Source: CAZRWD01 sp964603785 (lineage in GTDB: Bacteria; Fermentibacterota; Fermentibacteria; Fermentibacterales; Fermentibacteraceae). Taken from it: DNA of 64,000 bases. The stretch is from the NCBI GenBank assembly GCA_964603785.1, contig CAZRWD010000010.1, forward strand, positions 24,237 through 88,236, given 5' to 3'. Below, piece by piece: positions 24,440 to 32,118 of this stretch. Every line of letters begins with the position of its first letter. The first letter of the stretch is position 1. The translations under genes and the position numbers were made by a program. Under the pieces are notes generated by a model. It was not told where the DNA came from. It did no database searches and worked only from the letters and a program-made list of their open reading frames with translations.

Positions 24440-25719
24440 CCCGCATCCCTCCCCCCGGCCGTGCCCGCGGCCAGCAGCATGAGCGCCGTGTCGGCGGGCA
24501 GCCTGTACCTGAGCCCGCCGTGCGCCATCATGTGCAGCACCATGTACACGATGAAGAGGCCCGCGGCAAGCCGGTACCCCCTTGTCCGCCTGTTCCTCCA
24601 CAGCCCGACTCCCGCCAGCGCGGCGATCGGGACATAGACGAGCACCCCGGCGGCGACGGCCGGGAGGCTCATGGCGGAGGCGGTGGCAGGCACCGGGGAG
24701 AGGTAGGACGAGAGCCTCTCCACTGAGAGCCAGGCCATGAGCTCCGGGTTCCGCAGCATGAAGAGCCCCGATCTCCTGCCGAGTTCGGAGCTCCTCTCGA
24801 GTTCCGTGACGAACCTGTCCCCCGGGGGGTACTCCAGCAGATCGGATGAGCGCACGGGGATCCAGGACGGGACCTCGATGCCCTCCTCCGCGAGGGCGGA
24901 CGGGTTGTTGCGCATCCACAGGTTGAGCGAGCCCTTGGTGGGCAGGAGCACAGGGCTCCCCAGCTGGATCCAGTTGCGGGCCACCCAGGGCGAAACGGCC
25001 AGTGCGAAGCCCGCCAGGAGGATCGCGGCGCCGCGCAGCCCGCGGGTCCTGAGGGAGTGCCAGAGCTGCAGGGGCAGGATGAAGAGAGCGGTACTCCTGA
25101 AGAGGAACAGCAGCCCTGTGGCCGCCCCGGGTGCGATGTCGGCCCCTCTGCCACCGTCGGAGGATCTCGCGGAGGCCAGCAGTATCAGCGGTATCATGGC
25201 GGAGTGCACGGCTTCGGTCATGGCGTTGGCGGTGTAGAAGACGAAGTACGGGTACAGGGCGAACATCAGGCCGGCGAGCAGGCCTGCGCCTCTTCCGGAC
25301 AGCCTCGTCCCAAGGGCGTACATCGCCCAGGCGCCGAGCACCTGCGCCAGGAGGTTCAGCAGGAACACGGCCCCCGAAACCCTTCCGAAGACGCCCATGA
25401 AGAGCGCGAGGGCGGCCGGATAGCCCGGCTCCACGGTGGCGGAGGGCGACCCGACGGGACTCAGTCCGAAGACGTAGCCCGGATCGGCCGACCACTGGCC
25501 GGAGAGGCTGCCGTCGTCGCCCGCCAGGTGCTTGAGCAGGCCTGTCTCGGTGTTGAAGGAAAGGCCCTGCCCGTCGAGTATGCTTCCCGCGAGCCTCAGG
25601 TACACCTCCTGGTCGCGCGCGGGTTCGGGCAGCCATCCGCCCAGGAGGGCGAAGCAGCCGACCCTCGCGACCACCGTGACCAGGATCACGGGTGTCAGGA
25701 GGTCTCTTCGAGCGTCCAA
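24436..25719 (-). CDS. GT-C membrane glycosyltransferase (family 39/ArnT-like), copy 2
   Basis: The 427-residue protein has about ten membrane helices. The N-terminal loop carries ARDQEVYLRLAGSILDGQGLSF and ATVEPGYPAALALFMGVFG, and a later loop carries LLPTKGSLNLWMRNNPSALA, as in polyprenyl-phosphate-sugar transferases of the PMT_2/GT39 superfamily. The TTG at 25719 with GGGAAAGG upstream is preferred and overlaps the Wzt gene end by 25 nt. A GTG at 25689 is the alternative. The stop overlaps the radical SAM start. It shares its loop organisation with 20995-22362. Confidence 0.8.
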   Translation of the reverse strand: MDARRDLLTPVILVTVVARVGCFALLGGWLPEPARDQEVYLRLAGSILDGQGLSFNTETGLLKHLAGDDGSLSGQWSADPGYVFGLSPVGSPSATVEPGYPAALALFMGVFGRVSGAVFLLNLLAQVLGAWAMYALGTRLSGRGAGLLAGLMFALYPYFVFYTANAMTEAVHSAMIPLILLASARSSDGGRGADIAPGAATGLLFLFRSTALFILPLQLWHSLRTRGLRGAAILLAGFALAVSPWVARNWIQLGSPVLLPTKGSLNLWMRNNPSALAEEGIEVPSWIPVRSSDLLEYPPGDRFVTELERSSELGRRSGLFMLRNPELMAWLSVERLSSYLSPVPATASAMSLPAVAAGVLVYVPIAALAGVGLWRNRRTRGYRLAAGLFIVYMVLHMMAHGGLRYRLPADTALMLLAAGTAGGRDAG

Positions 25720-26903
25720 GAAGCCTTTCCCAGGGTCAGGGGGGGATCGCGCCTCTCGCCCGAGAGGTGCAGTGGGTGGAAGTACTCCTGCCAGTGGTAG
25801 TCCCTTCCCCGCACCGGATCGGTGAGCGCCAGCCCGAGCAGGTAGTAGCCGGGCTCGTGCGTCTCGAGGTCGATGTCCAGGTTCACCGTCGCCCTTCGCT
25901 CGAAGGAGAGCAGGGGCTGCCCGAGCTCCAGGTTGTTGACGGCGACGACGGGCTCGCCGCCGGGCCTGTGTATGGAGAAACCGAACACGAGTCCGGAAAC
26001 CCCTCCGGGGATGGATGTCTGGAGCTGCGCCCTCACCCGGATGGTCCGCCCGGGACCGAAGGACAGCGGTGATCCACCCCCGGGGTCCGTTATCTCGACC
26101 CTGTCGAAGGAGACCTCCCTGGTGCCCCACTCCCGCGGACAGGTCGTCACGGGGGCTCCGGAGGGACGGGGGGATGCGAGGTAGGCGCCCATGACCTCCG
26201 CCACCGGGCCGTCCATGGCCACGCGGCCCGAATCCAGCCAGACCGCCCTGTCGCAGAGGCGCGTCACGGTCTCCCTCTCGTGGGAGACGAAGACGATGGT
26301 CCTGCCGGTTCCCCGGAAGCCGTAGATCCTGTCGCGGCACTTGCGCTGGAAGGATGCGTCGCCCACCGCCAGAACCTCGTCGATCAGCAGTATGTCGGGG
26401 TCCACAGCCGTCGCCAGGCTGAATCCCAGCCTCATGAACATCCCCGAGGAGTAGAACTTGACCGGGGTGTCCAGGAATCGCTCGAGGCCCGCGAATCCGA
26501 CTATCCCGGGGATGAGCGCGGTCATCTCCCTGCGGCCCAGGCCCAGCAGCGCACCGTTGAGATAGAGGTTCTCGAGACCGGTCAGCTCGGGATGGAACCC
26601 GACTCCCAGGTCCAGCAGGGAGGCGATCCTGCCCTCCGCGGTCACCCTGCCTCCCGAGGGTCTGTAGATGCCCGCCAGCAGCTTGAGCGTCGTGGACTTG
26701 CCGGCCCCGTTCGCGCCCACGAGCGCCACGGACTCGCCGGGCTCGATCGTGAAGCTCACCGAGTCGAGCGCCCTGAGCTTCTCCGACTTCGTGCTGCGGT
26801 TGAAGATGTTCCCCATCGCCTCGAAGATGCTGCTCGTCCTGTCATGGAAGATGCGATAGTCCAGGCTGACGCCCTCGAAGCGCACCGATCCCGGCGCGGC
26901 CAT
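25695..26903 (-). CDS. wzt: Polysaccharide ABC exporter ATPase (Wzt) with C-terminal glycan-binding domain
   Basis: The 402-residue protein has an N-terminal nucleotide-binding domain of the Wzt/TagH/RfbE class: Walker A GANGAGKST, LDLGVGFHPELTGLENLYLNG, signature YSSGMFMRLGFS, Walker B DILLIDEVLAVGD, FVSHE. A C-terminal beta domain (about 265-395; SFDRVEITDPGGG, YLLGLALTDPVRGRDYHW) matches the Wzt carbohydrate-recognition domain that reads the chain-terminating modification. With Wzm it exports undecaprenyl-linked glycan. The ATG at 26903 is preceded by AAGGAG. The wzm stop is two nt upstream. Confidence 0.95.
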   Translation of the reverse strand: MAAPGSVRFEGVSLDYRIFHDRTSSIFEAMGNIFNRSTKSEKLRALDSVSFTIEPGESVALVGANGAGKSTTLKLLAGIYRPSGGRVTAEGRIASLLDLGVGFHPELTGLENLYLNGALLGLGRREMTALIPGIVGFAGLERFLDTPVKFYSSGMFMRLGFSLATAVDPDILLIDEVLAVGDASFQRKCRDRIYGFRGTGRTIVFVSHERETVTRLCDRAVWLDSGRVAMDGPVAEVMGAYLASPRPSGAPVTTCPREWGTREVSFDRVEITDPGGGSPLSFGPGRTIRVRAQLQTSIPGGVSGLVFGFSIHRPGGEPVVAVNNLELGQPLLSFERRATVNLDIDLETHEPGYYLLGLALTDPVRGRDYHWQEYFHPLHLSGERRDPPLTLGKASWTLEETS

Positions 26904-26905
26904 GC

Positions 26906-27685
26906 TCAGAGCTCCTTCACGACGACGGGCTCCGCCGCCCTGAAGGCCAGCCAGCCGCCGGCCAGGAGCACGGCCGTCCACCCTGCGAGCGACAGCCAGC
27001 ACCAGGAGGCCGGCCAGGCGCCGTCGTACATGGCCGAGTGCATGATCTCGAGCATGCCGGACATCGGGTTCCAGGCGAGGACCCTCTCGACTCCCGCGGG
27101 CAGCATCCCCCTGCCCAGGGGGTAGATGACCGGCGAGGCGTAGAACCAGGCGAGCAGGAGCACTTCGACGAACTGCGCCACGTCGCGGTAGAAGACGTTC
27201 CAGACGGACAGGGCCAGGGAGATCCCGGCGGTCATGAGCATGAGCAGCGCGACCGCGGGCAGGATCACGACTATCGAGAGCCCGGGCGGCCGGCCGAAGG
27301 CCGCGAGCAGTATCTCCATCACGCAGAGGGCCAGCACCAGGTGGAAGGCGTTCGCCGCGACGCTCGCGGCGGGCAGCACGGCCCTCGGGAAGCGGATGCT
27401 GCGTATCAGCCTCGTGTTGTCCAGCAGGCTGGTGGTCGACGCGTTCAGGGACGAGGAGAAGAAGTTCCACACGAGGAGACCCGTCAGTAGGAAGAGGGGA
27501 TACTGCTCGATCGACCCGCCGAACCTGATTATGCGGGTGAAGACGATCGAGAAGACGGCGGTGTTGAAGACGGGCTTGAGGAGGAACCATGCGAAGCCGA
27601 GCAGCGATCGCTTGTACCTGACCTTGAGCTCCTTGGCCGCCAGGCCGCCCAGGAGCGGCAGGATCCCGGGCCCGATCCTCTTCAT
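26906..27685 (-). CDS. wzm: Polysaccharide ABC exporter permease (Wzm)
   Basis: The 259-residue ABC-2-type permease has an amphipathic N-terminus (LAAKELKVRYKRSLLGFAWFLLKP, here recognised in pieces: KELKVRYKRS and LGFAWFLLKPV) and six hydrophobic segments, ending VVVKEL. This is the standard Wzm/TagG profile. It forms the membrane channel with Wzt for export of a complete O-polysaccharide. The ATG at 27685 overlaps plsY by ATGA. Confidence 0.93.
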   Translation of the reverse strand: MKRIGPGILPLLGGLAAKELKVRYKRSLLGFAWFLLKPVFNTAVFSIVFTRIIRFGGSIEQYPLFLLTGLLVWNFFSSSLNASTTSLLDNTRLIRSIRFPRAVLPAASVAANAFHLVLALCVMEILLAAFGRPPGLSIVVILPAVALLMLMTAGISLALSVWNVFYRDVAQFVEVLLLAWFYASPVIYPLGRGMLPAGVERVLAWNPMSGMLEIMHSAMYDGAWPASWCWLSLAGWTAVLLAGGWLAFRAAEPVVVKEL

Positions 27686-28281
27686 CGCCCGTCCAGCCTC
27701 CCCTCGGTGCCCTTCAGGAGCCTCCCGAGGTTCGATGCGTGCCTTGCGACGACTATCAGGGAGATCAGCACGCACGCCGCCCTGGGGGCGAGCGGGGCGT
27801 CCCCCGCCGGGAGAAGGAGGGATGCCGGCACGAGAGCCAGAGCCGCGGAGACCGACGACAGGGAGACGGTCCTGGAGACGGCCAGGACGGCTGCGAACAC
27901 CACCAGCGCGCATGCGAGGGGGAGTGGAGCCAGCACGGCCAGTCCGCCGAGCGCGGTCGCCACGCCCTTGCCTCCACGGAAACCCAGCCATGGCGTGAAG
28001 ACGTGCCCGGCGACCGCCGCCAGGGCCGTGACGGCCATCACGACCCCCCCCGCCCCCGAAAGCCTCGCGACGAGCACGGGGACAGCCCCCTTGACCGCGT
28101 CCAGGGCCAGGCCGGCCGCTCCGGCCCTCCTGCCGCAGACCCTGAGCAGGTTAGTCGCCCCGACGTTGCCGGAACCCTCCCGCCTGAGGTCGTGCCCCAT
28201 CGACCGTCCGATGATGTGGCTGAAGGGGATCGAGCCGGAGAGGAACCCGGCGGCCGGGAGCAGGATCTGGCCGGCGTCCAT
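27682..28281 (-). CDS. plsY: Glycerol-3-phosphate acyltransferase PlsY
   Basis: PlsY acylates glycerol-3-phosphate from acyl-phosphate to start phospholipid synthesis in the inner membrane. The 199-residue protein shows the three conserved loops: GSIPFSHIIG, EGSGNVGATNLLRV (motif 1) and GFRGGKGVATALG (motif 2), on five to seven hydrophobic helices. Its ATG shares one base with the der stop (TGATG). The der-plsY pairing occurs in many bacteria. The wzm gene is fused to its end by ATGA. Confidence 0.95.
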   Translation of the reverse strand: MDAGQILLPAAGFLSGSIPFSHIIGRSMGHDLRREGSGNVGATNLLRVCGRRAGAAGLALDAVKGAVPVLVARLSGAGGVVMAVTALAAVAGHVFTPWLGFRGGKGVATALGGLAVLAPLPLACALVVFAAVLAVSRTVSLSSVSAALALVPASLLLPAGDAPLAPRAACVLISLIVVARHASNLGRLLKGTEGRLDGR

Positions 28282-29579
28282 CAGTGCTCGCGCTTCCTGT
28301 GGAATATGGAGAGAGGACTCCCCCTGAGGCCTACGAGGTCGCGCATGCTGTTCTCGATGTATCTCCTGTAGTTCTCCGGGATCTCGTCCGGCCTGTTCGA
28401 GAAGATCACGAGCCTGGGCGGACGCCTCCCGACCTGGGTGACGTAGAAGAACCTTATGGGCCTGCCCCTGGGGGACGGCGGCTGAACGGCCTCCACGGCA
28501 GCCTCCAGACCGGAGTTGAGCATCGAGGTCTGCAGCACGGCATCCCTGTTGTCCGCCACCTCCGCGGCGACGGGCAGGATCCTGCCCACGCCGCGCCCCT
28601 CCAGCGCGGAGAAGAACATGACGGGCACCCACCGCGCGGGGTTGAACCTCTCCGTCAGGGCCTGGAGCCACGCCCTGCGGTCGATGCCGAGATCTATCTT
28701 GTTGACCCCCAGGATCAGGCCGCGCCCCATCTCCCAGGCCCTGCCGGCGATGCGGAGGTCCTGGACCGTGGGGACCTCCCGGCCGTCCATCACGACCAGC
28801 ACGACGTCGGCCCTCTCGACGCTCCGCCAGGACCTGAGGGTGCTGTAGAACTCTATGTCCTCCATCCGGCCGGAAACCTTCCGCAGCCCGGCGGTGTCCA
28901 CCAGCCTGAAGAGCCTGTCCCTCCATCTCACGTGGGTGTCGGTCGAGTCCCTCGTCGTCCCGGGGGTTTCCGACACTATGCTCCTCTCGCTCCTCGAGAG
29001 CCTGTTGCAGAGCGAGCTCTTGCCCACGTTGGGCTTGCCGACTATCGCGAGCGAGATCGCGTCCTCCTCCTCGTGGGTCTGTCTGGGAAGGCACGACACG
29101 AGGGCGTCGAGCATGTCCCCCGTGCCCGTGCCGTGCAGCGCGCTCACGGGATGGGGATCGCCGAGCCCGAGCGAGTAGAACTCGGAGGAGGAGACCCTCT
29201 CCCTCTCGTTCTCCGCCTTGTTCACGACGAGGATGACGGGGAGGTTCGACCTCCTGATGAGGTCGGCCGCGGAGATGTCGTGCGGATGGGGTCCGGCGGC
29301 GGCATCGACGACCAGCACGACGGCGTCGGCCTCCTCGAGCGCGATCCGGACCTGCCTCTCGACGGCCGCCTGCATGGGGTCCTCGCCGCCGGGAACAAGC
29401 CCACCGGTGTCGACTATGAAGAAGTCGAAGCCGTTCCAGTCGGCGAGAGCGACGTTCCTGTCCCTGGTGACGCCGGGGGTGTCCGAGACTATCGCCGTGC
29501 TCCCGCCGGCGATGCGGTTGAAGAGGGTGGACTTGCCCACGTTGACGCGTCCGACTATCGCAACCGTTGGTGCTGGCAA
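28281..29579 (-). CDS. der: Ribosome-associated double GTPase Der (EngA)
   Basis: Der is needed for 50S assembly. Two GTPase domains are present. The first has GRVNVGKST, DTPGVTRDR and DTGGL, with NKAE in the G4 position where Asp is usual. The second has GKPNVGKSS, ETPGTTRDS, DTAGLRK and NKID. The C-terminal KH-like domain ends FHRKREH. The start is TTG at 29579 with GAAGGG eight nt upstream. An out-of-frame ATG lies inside that ribosome-binding region and is not used for this protein. It is the first gene of the 20-gene chain, 18 nt downstream of the predicted transcription start. Confidence 0.95.
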   Translation of the reverse strand: MPAPTVAIVGRVNVGKSTLFNRIAGGSTAIVSDTPGVTRDRNVALADWNGFDFFIVDTGGLVPGGEDPMQAAVERQVRIALEEADAVVLVVDAAAGPHPHDISAADLIRRSNLPVILVVNKAENERERVSSSEFYSLGLGDPHPVSALHGTGTGDMLDALVSCLPRQTHEEEDAISLAIVGKPNVGKSSLCNRLSRSERSIVSETPGTTRDSTDTHVRWRDRLFRLVDTAGLRKVSGRMEDIEFYSTLRSWRSVERADVVLVVMDGREVPTVQDLRIAGRAWEMGRGLILGVNKIDLGIDRRAWLQALTERFNPARWVPVMFFSALEGRGVGRILPVAAEVADNRDAVLQTSMLNSGLEAAVEAVQPPSPRGRPIRFFYVTQVGRRPPRLVIFSNRPDEIPENYRRYIENSMRDLVGLRGSPLSIFHRKREH

Positions 29580-29603
29580 ACTGCATCCCTTCGCAGGGGG
29601 ATG

Positions 29604-29632
29604 ATTATACCGGTGAAGGCGCCCGCAGGTAA
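29604..29632 (-). promoter_or_regulatory. Promoter of the der-to-O-antigen-ligase chain
   Basis: The minus strand carries a perfect TATAAT (29609-29604) with TTACCT (29632-29627) 17 nt upstream. Transcription would begin near 29597, giving a leader of about 18 nt before the der TTG. No other comparable promoter is apparent in the gapless chain downstream. Confidence 0.6.
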
Positions 29633-29667
29633 GGACCCCGCCCGCGCCTCGGAAGGACGGTGATCCA

Positions 29668-30129
29668 GTGCCTCTGCTGATGCTCGCCGCAGTTCTGTCG
29701 GCAGGCCCTGCCGGCTCCCCGGCAGGCACGCTGGAGGGTTTCCTCCTCTCCGTGATGACCTCCGACAGCTCCGCCGCACTCTCGTTCATCTCCTCCGAAG
29801 CCTTCGGGGTGCTCGAGGAGATGGCGGCGGTGGAGCCGGAGAACCTGTCCGCCATGATCGCAGGCTTCGGGGTCTCCGTCGACCCTTCGGAGATCCCGGG
29901 CATGACCCCGCGAGATCTCATGGGGCGGATAGTGTCCTCGGAAGCTCTCGCCGGAATGTTCGCGCTCCTGCGCTACGAGATCGGAGAGGCCTCGGTGACC
30001 GGCGCGAGGGCCCTCGTCCCCGTGAGCTACTCCCTCCTGGGGAGGTCGGGCGAGGTGACGGTGGAGATGGTCCGGGAGGGCGGCGTATGGATGGTCAACG
30101 ACTTCTTCGGATCGGCGCCCGTGAGGTGA
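29668..30129 (+). CDS. Small secreted protein of unknown function, NTF2/DUF4878-like pattern
   Basis: The 153-residue protein begins with a signal-like stretch (MPLLMLAAVLSAGPAGSPA). It then has TLEGFLLSVMTSDSSAALSF, a helical middle and a C-terminal beta portion VPVSYSLLGRSGEVTVEMV followed by GGVWMVNDF. This pattern resembles secreted NTF2-like (DUF4878-type) proteins, but no family can be named with confidence. The GTG at 29668 has GGAAGGA about 10 nt upstream. It is divergent from der and ends seven nt before the convergent nitroreductase stop. Confidence 0.6.
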   Translation: MPLLMLAAVLSAGPAGSPAGTLEGFLLSVMTSDSSAALSFISSEAFGVLEEMAAVEPENLSAMIAGFGVSVDPSEIPGMTPRDLMGRIVSSEALAGMFALLRYEIGEASVTGARALVPVSYSLLGRSGEVTVEMVREGGVWMVNDFFGSAPVR

Positions 30130-30136
30130 GCCGACC

Positions 30137-30706
30137 CTAGGCCGGCGCCTCTCCTCCGAAGGAATCCGTGAACGCGAACTCCTCCAACGGGAGCCTGGCC
30201 GGCCTCTCCCGTTCGGCCTCGAGCTGCCTGTCCGACAGGAGCGGCGACGGCTGCTCCGCCTTCCCGCCCACCGCCACGAGCGTTATCAGCCGGTAGTCCG
30301 GGGGGACGGACAGGGCCCTGCCCGCGGCCGCCTCGTCGAAGCCGGCTATCGGATGCGCGACGAGACCCAGCTCTGTGGCCCGCAGCAGCATCATCCCGAG
30401 GGCCATCCCGGTGTCGAGCAGGTAGTACTCCCGCTCTCCGAGCACGCAGTCCATGTCCCTCCTGCTCGCCACCCCGACCACCATGGAGGCCGCGCGGAAC
30501 CACTCGTTGCCCCTGGAGAGCGACGCGAAGACCTGCTCCAGCACATCTTCCCGCGACGCGAAGACGAATCTCCAGGGCTGCTTGTTGAAACATGACGGCG
30601 CAAGGGAGGCCGATTCGGCCAGGATGCCCGCCAGGCCCTCCGGAAGAGGTTCCCCGGAGAGCGACCTCAGAGCCCTTCTCTCCTCTATCGCCCGTCTCAC
30701 GTCCAT
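30137..30706 (-). CDS. Nitroreductase-family FMN flavoprotein
   Basis: The 189-residue protein begins MDVRRAIEERRALRSLSGEPLP, the classic nitroreductase start (the RxxxR FMN-phosphate motif). It continues with LAPSCFNKQPWRFVFA (the S-x-x-NxQPW motif) and DTGMALGMMLLRATELGL. Such enzymes reduce nitro or quinone groups or flavins with NAD(P)H. The ATG at 30706 has GGAAGGGAG about 12 nt upstream. An ATG at 30736 would add ten residues. It is divergent from the Mut7-C gene with overlapping -10 elements (30759-30766). Confidence 0.88.
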   Translation of the reverse strand: MDVRRAIEERRALRSLSGEPLPEGLAGILAESASLAPSCFNKQPWRFVFASREDVLEQVFASLSRGNEWFRAASMVVGVASRRDMDCVLGEREYYLLDTGMALGMMLLRATELGLVAHPIAGFDEAAAGRALSVPPDYRLITLVAVGGKAEQPSPLLSDRQLEAERERPARLPLEEFAFTDSFGGEAPA

Positions 30707-30758
30707 GATCGGCCCGTGCTCCCTTCCGCGGGGCATGGTCGCGCCCGTCGCTGCCTGT

Positions 30759-30766
30759 AGTATAAT
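30759..30766. promoter_or_regulatory. Symmetric -10 element serving both divergent genes
   Basis: The eight bases AGTATAAT contain TATAAT on the plus strand (30761-30766) and TATACT on the minus strand (30764-30759). Only 67 bp separate the nitroreductase and Mut7-C start codons. No good -35 is visible for either direction. Plus-strand transcription would begin around 30773, at the Mut7-C ATG itself. Minus-strand transcription would begin around 30752. Confidence 0.5.
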
Positions 30767-30773
30767 GCCTACC

Positions 30774-31559
30774 ATGGATGTCGATTCCCCTGCCGGGGGG
30801 TTTGCCGTGGTCAGGGCCTATGCGGACCTCCGCTGGTTCCTGCGCGGCAACCCCGCGAACGGCGAGGTCCGGGTGAGGGCGGGCGGCACGCCGACCGTCA
30901 AGCATGTGGTGGAGAGCGCGGGGATCCCTCACCCGGAGATCGACGCCCTGCTGCTCGACGGCATGCCCTCGGACTTCGCGGCGAGGGTCGCACCGGGATC
31001 CCGCATTGCGGCTTTCCCTCCCTTCTCGGACCTGCATCCGCCCTGCCCGCGGTTGAGGCCGGACCCCCCGGCCGAGCCGGCATTCCTGTGCGATGTCAAC
31101 CTGGGGCGCCTCGCCGGGCTGCTCAGGCTCCTGGGCCTCGACGCCTCGCTCCCCGCGGATCCGGATGACGGCCCGCTGGCCCTGGCCTCGTCGCAGGAGG
31201 GGAGGATCCTCCTGACGCGGGACAGGATGCTCCTGCACAGGAGTATAGTCGTGCACGGGTACTGCCCGCGGTCGCAGGACCCGGCGGAGCAGGCCGCGGA
31301 GGTCGTCCGGCGCTTCCGCCTGCATCGCCTGATCAGGCCGTTCACCCGCTGCATGCGGTGCGGGGGCCGTCTGGAGGGCAGGAGCAAGGCCGATGTCCTG
31401 CACCTGCTGGAGCCCCTCACCAGGAGGTGGTACGACGAGTTCTGGCAGTGCGCCGGCTGCGGACAGGTCTACTGGAGGGGCTCCCATGTCCCGGCCCTCG
31501 ACCTGCTCCTAGCCCGGGCCGGTGCGCCCCCCTCACACATCCGCGGCCCGGAAGGATAG
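30774..31559 (+). CDS. Mut7-C ubiquitin-like plus Mut7-C PIN-type RNase domain protein with zinc ribbon
   Basis: The 261-residue protein has an N-terminal ThiS/ubiquitin-like domain (about 1-90; EVRVRAGGTPTVKHVVES, GSRIAAFPPF). A Mut7-C domain (about 100-260) follows, with FLCDVNLGRLAGLLRLLGLD, QEGRILLTRDR and a zinc ribbon made of CMRCGG and CAGCG. The fold is PIN-like and implicated in RNA cleavage, but no bacterial substrate is established. The ATG at 30774 has no ribosome-binding site and lies seven nt after TATAAT, which suggests a leaderless mRNA. Confidence 0.85.
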   Translation: MDVDSPAGGFAVVRAYADLRWFLRGNPANGEVRVRAGGTPTVKHVVESAGIPHPEIDALLLDGMPSDFAARVAPGSRIAAFPPFSDLHPPCPRLRPDPPAEPAFLCDVNLGRLAGLLRLLGLDASLPADPDDGPLALASSQEGRILLTRDRMLLHRSIVVHGYCPRSQDPAEQAAEVVRRFRLHRLIRPFTRCMRCGGRLEGRSKADVLHLLEPLTRRWYDEFWQCAGCGQVYWRGSHVPALDLLLARAGAPPSHIRGPEG

Positions 31560-31596
31560 ATTCGACACGGGCTCTCACACCATCCGGGGGATCGAG

Positions 31597-32112
31597 ATGC
31601 GCCTGGTGACGATGGCAGCGGCGGTCCTGCCGGTTCTGGCCTGCACGGACAGCCCTTTCGGAGCGGATTCCTGGAGCGAGAAGCACGCCGGGGACTACAC
31701 CCTGAGGTGGCGGGTCGATGGTCCGGCCCTGGAGGTCGAGCTGGAGGCACCTACCGCGGGATATGTCGCCGTGGGCTTCGATGGCGGCTACCTGATGCAG
31801 AACGCCGACATCATCCTGTGCTGCGTGACCGGCAAGGGGGCGATGGCGAGGGACGACTACGGTGTCGCCGCGGAGTCCCACCAGTCCGACACGGTCCTGG
31901 GAGGCACCCAGGATGTCTCCGGCGTGGGCGGCTCGGAGTCGTCCGGTTCGACCTGCGTCTCCTTCACCATACCGATGGACTCGGGAGACGAGTGGGACAA
32001 CGAGTTGACCAGGGGGGCGACATGCCAGGTCGTCCTGTTCACGAGTGCCGAAGGCTCCGACGACTTCTCGTCGGCCCCCGGCGGGCTGGTCCAGACCAGC
32101 ATCGTCATCTGA
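31597..32112 (+). CDS. DOMON-domain lipoprotein
   Basis: The 171-residue protein starts MRLVTMAAAVLPVLACTDS, a lipoprotein signal with VLAC lipobox. The mature part has the DOMON pattern: YTLRWRVDGPALEVELEAPTAGYVAVGFDGG, MQNADIILCCVTG, SFTIPMDSGDEWDNEL. DOMON domains bind haem or sugars and often act in extracytoplasmic electron transfer. No Met/His axial ligand pair can be assigned by eye. It follows the Mut7-C gene after 37 nt and precedes the MFS gene by six nt, so the three may be cotranscribed. Confidence 0.75.
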   Translation: MRLVTMAAAVLPVLACTDSPFGADSWSEKHAGDYTLRWRVDGPALEVELEAPTAGYVAVGFDGGYLMQNADIILCCVTGKGAMARDDYGVAAESHQSDTVLGGTQDVSGVGGSESSGSTCVSFTIPMDSGDEWDNELTRGATCQVVLFTSAEGSDDFSSAPGGLVQTSIVI

Positions 32113-32118
32113 CCCGGG

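Noticed and set aside
29604..29667. Plus-strand promoter for the small protein at 29668
   Set aside because: Only a partial TATACC is present with no usable -35. The strong element here faces der.
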